Shown in pieces: positions 5,188 to 6,264 of a stretch of 6,264 bases of DNA. Origin of the DNA: Candidatus Sulfotelmatobacter sp. (lineage in GTDB: Bacteria; Acidobacteriota; Terriglobia; Terriglobales; Acidobacteriaceae). The DNA is taken from assembly GCA_030045935.1 (NCBI GenBank), contig JASIEN010000612.1:1-6264 (forward strand), written 5' to 3'. The notes beneath the pieces are model-generated. The model was not told where the DNA came from, did not search any database, and saw only the letters and a program-made list of their open reading frames with translations. Every line of letters begins with the position of its first letter. Position 1 is the stretch's first letter. The translations under genes and the position numbers were made by a program.

Positions 5188-6264
5188 ATGGCAGATAGCA
5201 AGCAAGAAATGTTGAAGGGTGGCGACATCGTGCTGCGGTGCTTGCGCGCGGAGGGAGTCGACCTGGTGTTCGGCTATCCGGGCGGAGCGATCATGCCGCT
5301 GTATGACGCACTCGATGGCAGCGGAGTGCGGCACGTCCTCACGCGGCATGAGCAGGGAGCGGCGTTTGCAGCGTCAGGATATGCGCGAGTAACCGGAAAA
5401 GTTGGAGTTGCGATGGCCACGAGCGGGCCGGGAGCGACGAACCTGGTGACGGGCATCGCCGACGCGAAGATGGATTCGGTGCCGCTGGTATGCATCACCG
5501 GCCAGGTGCGGACGCCGATGATCGGCACGGACGCGTTCCAGGAGACCGATGTTTTTGGCGTGACCCTGTCACTGACGAAATGGAGCCGGCTGCTGCGCAC
5601 GATCGACGAGATTCCTGAGGTAATCGCGGAGGGGTTTCATTGGGCACGAAGTGGCAGGCCAGGGCCGGTGGTGATTGATATCCCCACCGACATCCTGAAA
5701 TCCAAAAAGGAATTTTCAGGCCCGGTCAAGTTTACGCCGCATGTGCGGCCTTCAGATGCGCACGCCGAGGGCGCCTTCAGCGACACGATTGTGGCGATGC
5801 TCGCACGGGCAGAGCGCCCGGTGGCGTTAGTAGGAGCGGGAGCGAAGTTGTCGGGAGCGGTCGAGGAGTTGCGGGCCCTATTGGATGATCTGACTATTCC
5901 GACCTTCTGCACGGTGCATGGGCTGGGGGCGGTGCGGCCGGAGCGCCCCTATTATCTCGGTATGGTCGGGATGCACGGCACGCGCGCGGCGAACACGGCT
6001 CTGCATGAGACGGATTTGCTGCTGGTGTTAGGCGCGCGGCTCGATGACCGCGTGACGGGTGATCCGACGCGCTTTGCGCCCCATGCGAAGATTGTGCACT
6101 TTGAGATCGATCCCGCGCAGTTGGATCGGGTGAGACCTTGTGATGTTGCCGTGATCGGCGATTTGGCCGACACCGTTCCGGCCTTCCACTTGGAACTGCT
6201 TCGACATTCACTGCCGGATTGGAGGGCGTGGCAGGCCATCGCCTGCGGCTCAGAGCGGGCAGAA
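5188..6264 (+). CDS. ilvB: Acetolactate synthase large subunit, 3' end outside the window
   Basis: IlvB is the ThDP- and FAD-dependent catalytic subunit that condenses two pyruvates, or pyruvate with 2-oxobutyrate, in the first common step of branched-chain amino acid synthesis. The 359 codons run open to the edge, about 60% of the usual 560-600 residues. The N-terminal ThDP (PYR) domain shows GYPGGAIMPLYDAL (29-42), catalytic E55 in RHEQGAA, SGPGATN (79-85), FQE (117-119), K131 and SGRPGPV (155-161). The central domain shows GMHGT (261-265) and GARLDDRVTG (282-291), linked to FAD binding. The C-terminal ThDP/Mg domain is off the window. An in-frame TAA (5146-5148) closes the frame upstream, so the ATG at 5188 is the first usual start. 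Only a weak GGA 2 nt upstream precedes it, so translation may depend on coupling with ilvC. The motifs distinguish it from pyruvate oxidase and related enzymes fairly well. Confidence 0.95.
   Translation, partial: MADSKQEMLKGGDIVLRCLRAEGVDLVFGYPGGAIMPLYDALDGSGVRHVLTRHEQGAAFAASGYARVTGKVGVAMATSGPGATNLVTGIADAKMDSVPLVCITGQVRTPMIGTDAFQETDVFGVTLSLTKWSRLLRTIDEIPEVIAEGFHWARSGRPGPVVIDIPTDILKSKKEFSGPVKFTPHVRPSDAHAEGAFSDTIVAMLARAERPVALVGAGAKLSGAVEELRALLDDLTIPTFCTVHGLGAVRPERPYYLGMVGMHGTRAANTALHETDLLLVLGARLDDRVTGDPTRFAPHAKIVHFEIDPAQLDRVRPCDVAVIGDLADTVPAFHLELLRHSLPDWRAWQAIACGSERAE

Overview
The window looks like a chromosomal segment of a moderately GC-rich Gram-negative-type bacterium, most plausibly an acidobacterium (Terriglobia). 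This placement is an inference. It rests on three things: an exported amidohydrolase_2 protein, a secreted orphan TPR protein, and an intergenic element of the 'ATTCCTCGCTGCGCTCG...AATGACAA' type that I associate with acidobacterial genomes. No rRNA, tRNA, CRISPR array, transposase or phage gene is visible.

Layout. Positions 1-234 hold no convincing gene. Positions 235-1716 (minus strand) encode an exported tetratricopeptide-repeat protein of 493 aa. An AT-rich divergent spacer (1717-1997) ends in a striking 23-bp dyad just before a two-gene type II toxin-antitoxin module on the plus strand. That module is a Phd/YefM-type antitoxin (1998-2240) overlapping a VapC-type PIN-domain toxin (2221-2652). 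It converges on an exported metal-dependent amidohydrolase (2716-3894, minus). Divergently from the amidohydrolase, the plus strand carries the start of a branched-chain amino acid biosynthesis operon: ilvC, ketol-acid reductoisomerase (4076-5122), then ilvB, acetolactate synthase large subunit (5188 to the right edge, incomplete).

How the genes work together. IlvB condenses two pyruvates (or pyruvate and 2-oxobutyrate) to an acetohydroxy acid, and IlvC converts that product by alkyl migration and reduction on the way to valine, leucine and isoleucine. The small subunit ilvN would be expected beyond the right edge but is not visible. The toxin-antitoxin pair forms a self-contained accessory unit with its own likely operator. 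The TPR protein and amidohydrolase have no evident link to it or to the ilv genes.

The most interesting signals are regulatory. One is the nested perfect dyad in front of the antitoxin. Another is a TTGACA-N17-TAGCAT promoter for ilvC, whose predicted start site falls on a perfect palindrome that can also fold as an RNA hairpin ending flush with the ilvC ribosome binding site. The third is a REP-like element in the ilvC-ilvB gap. I see no clearly new multi-gene system.
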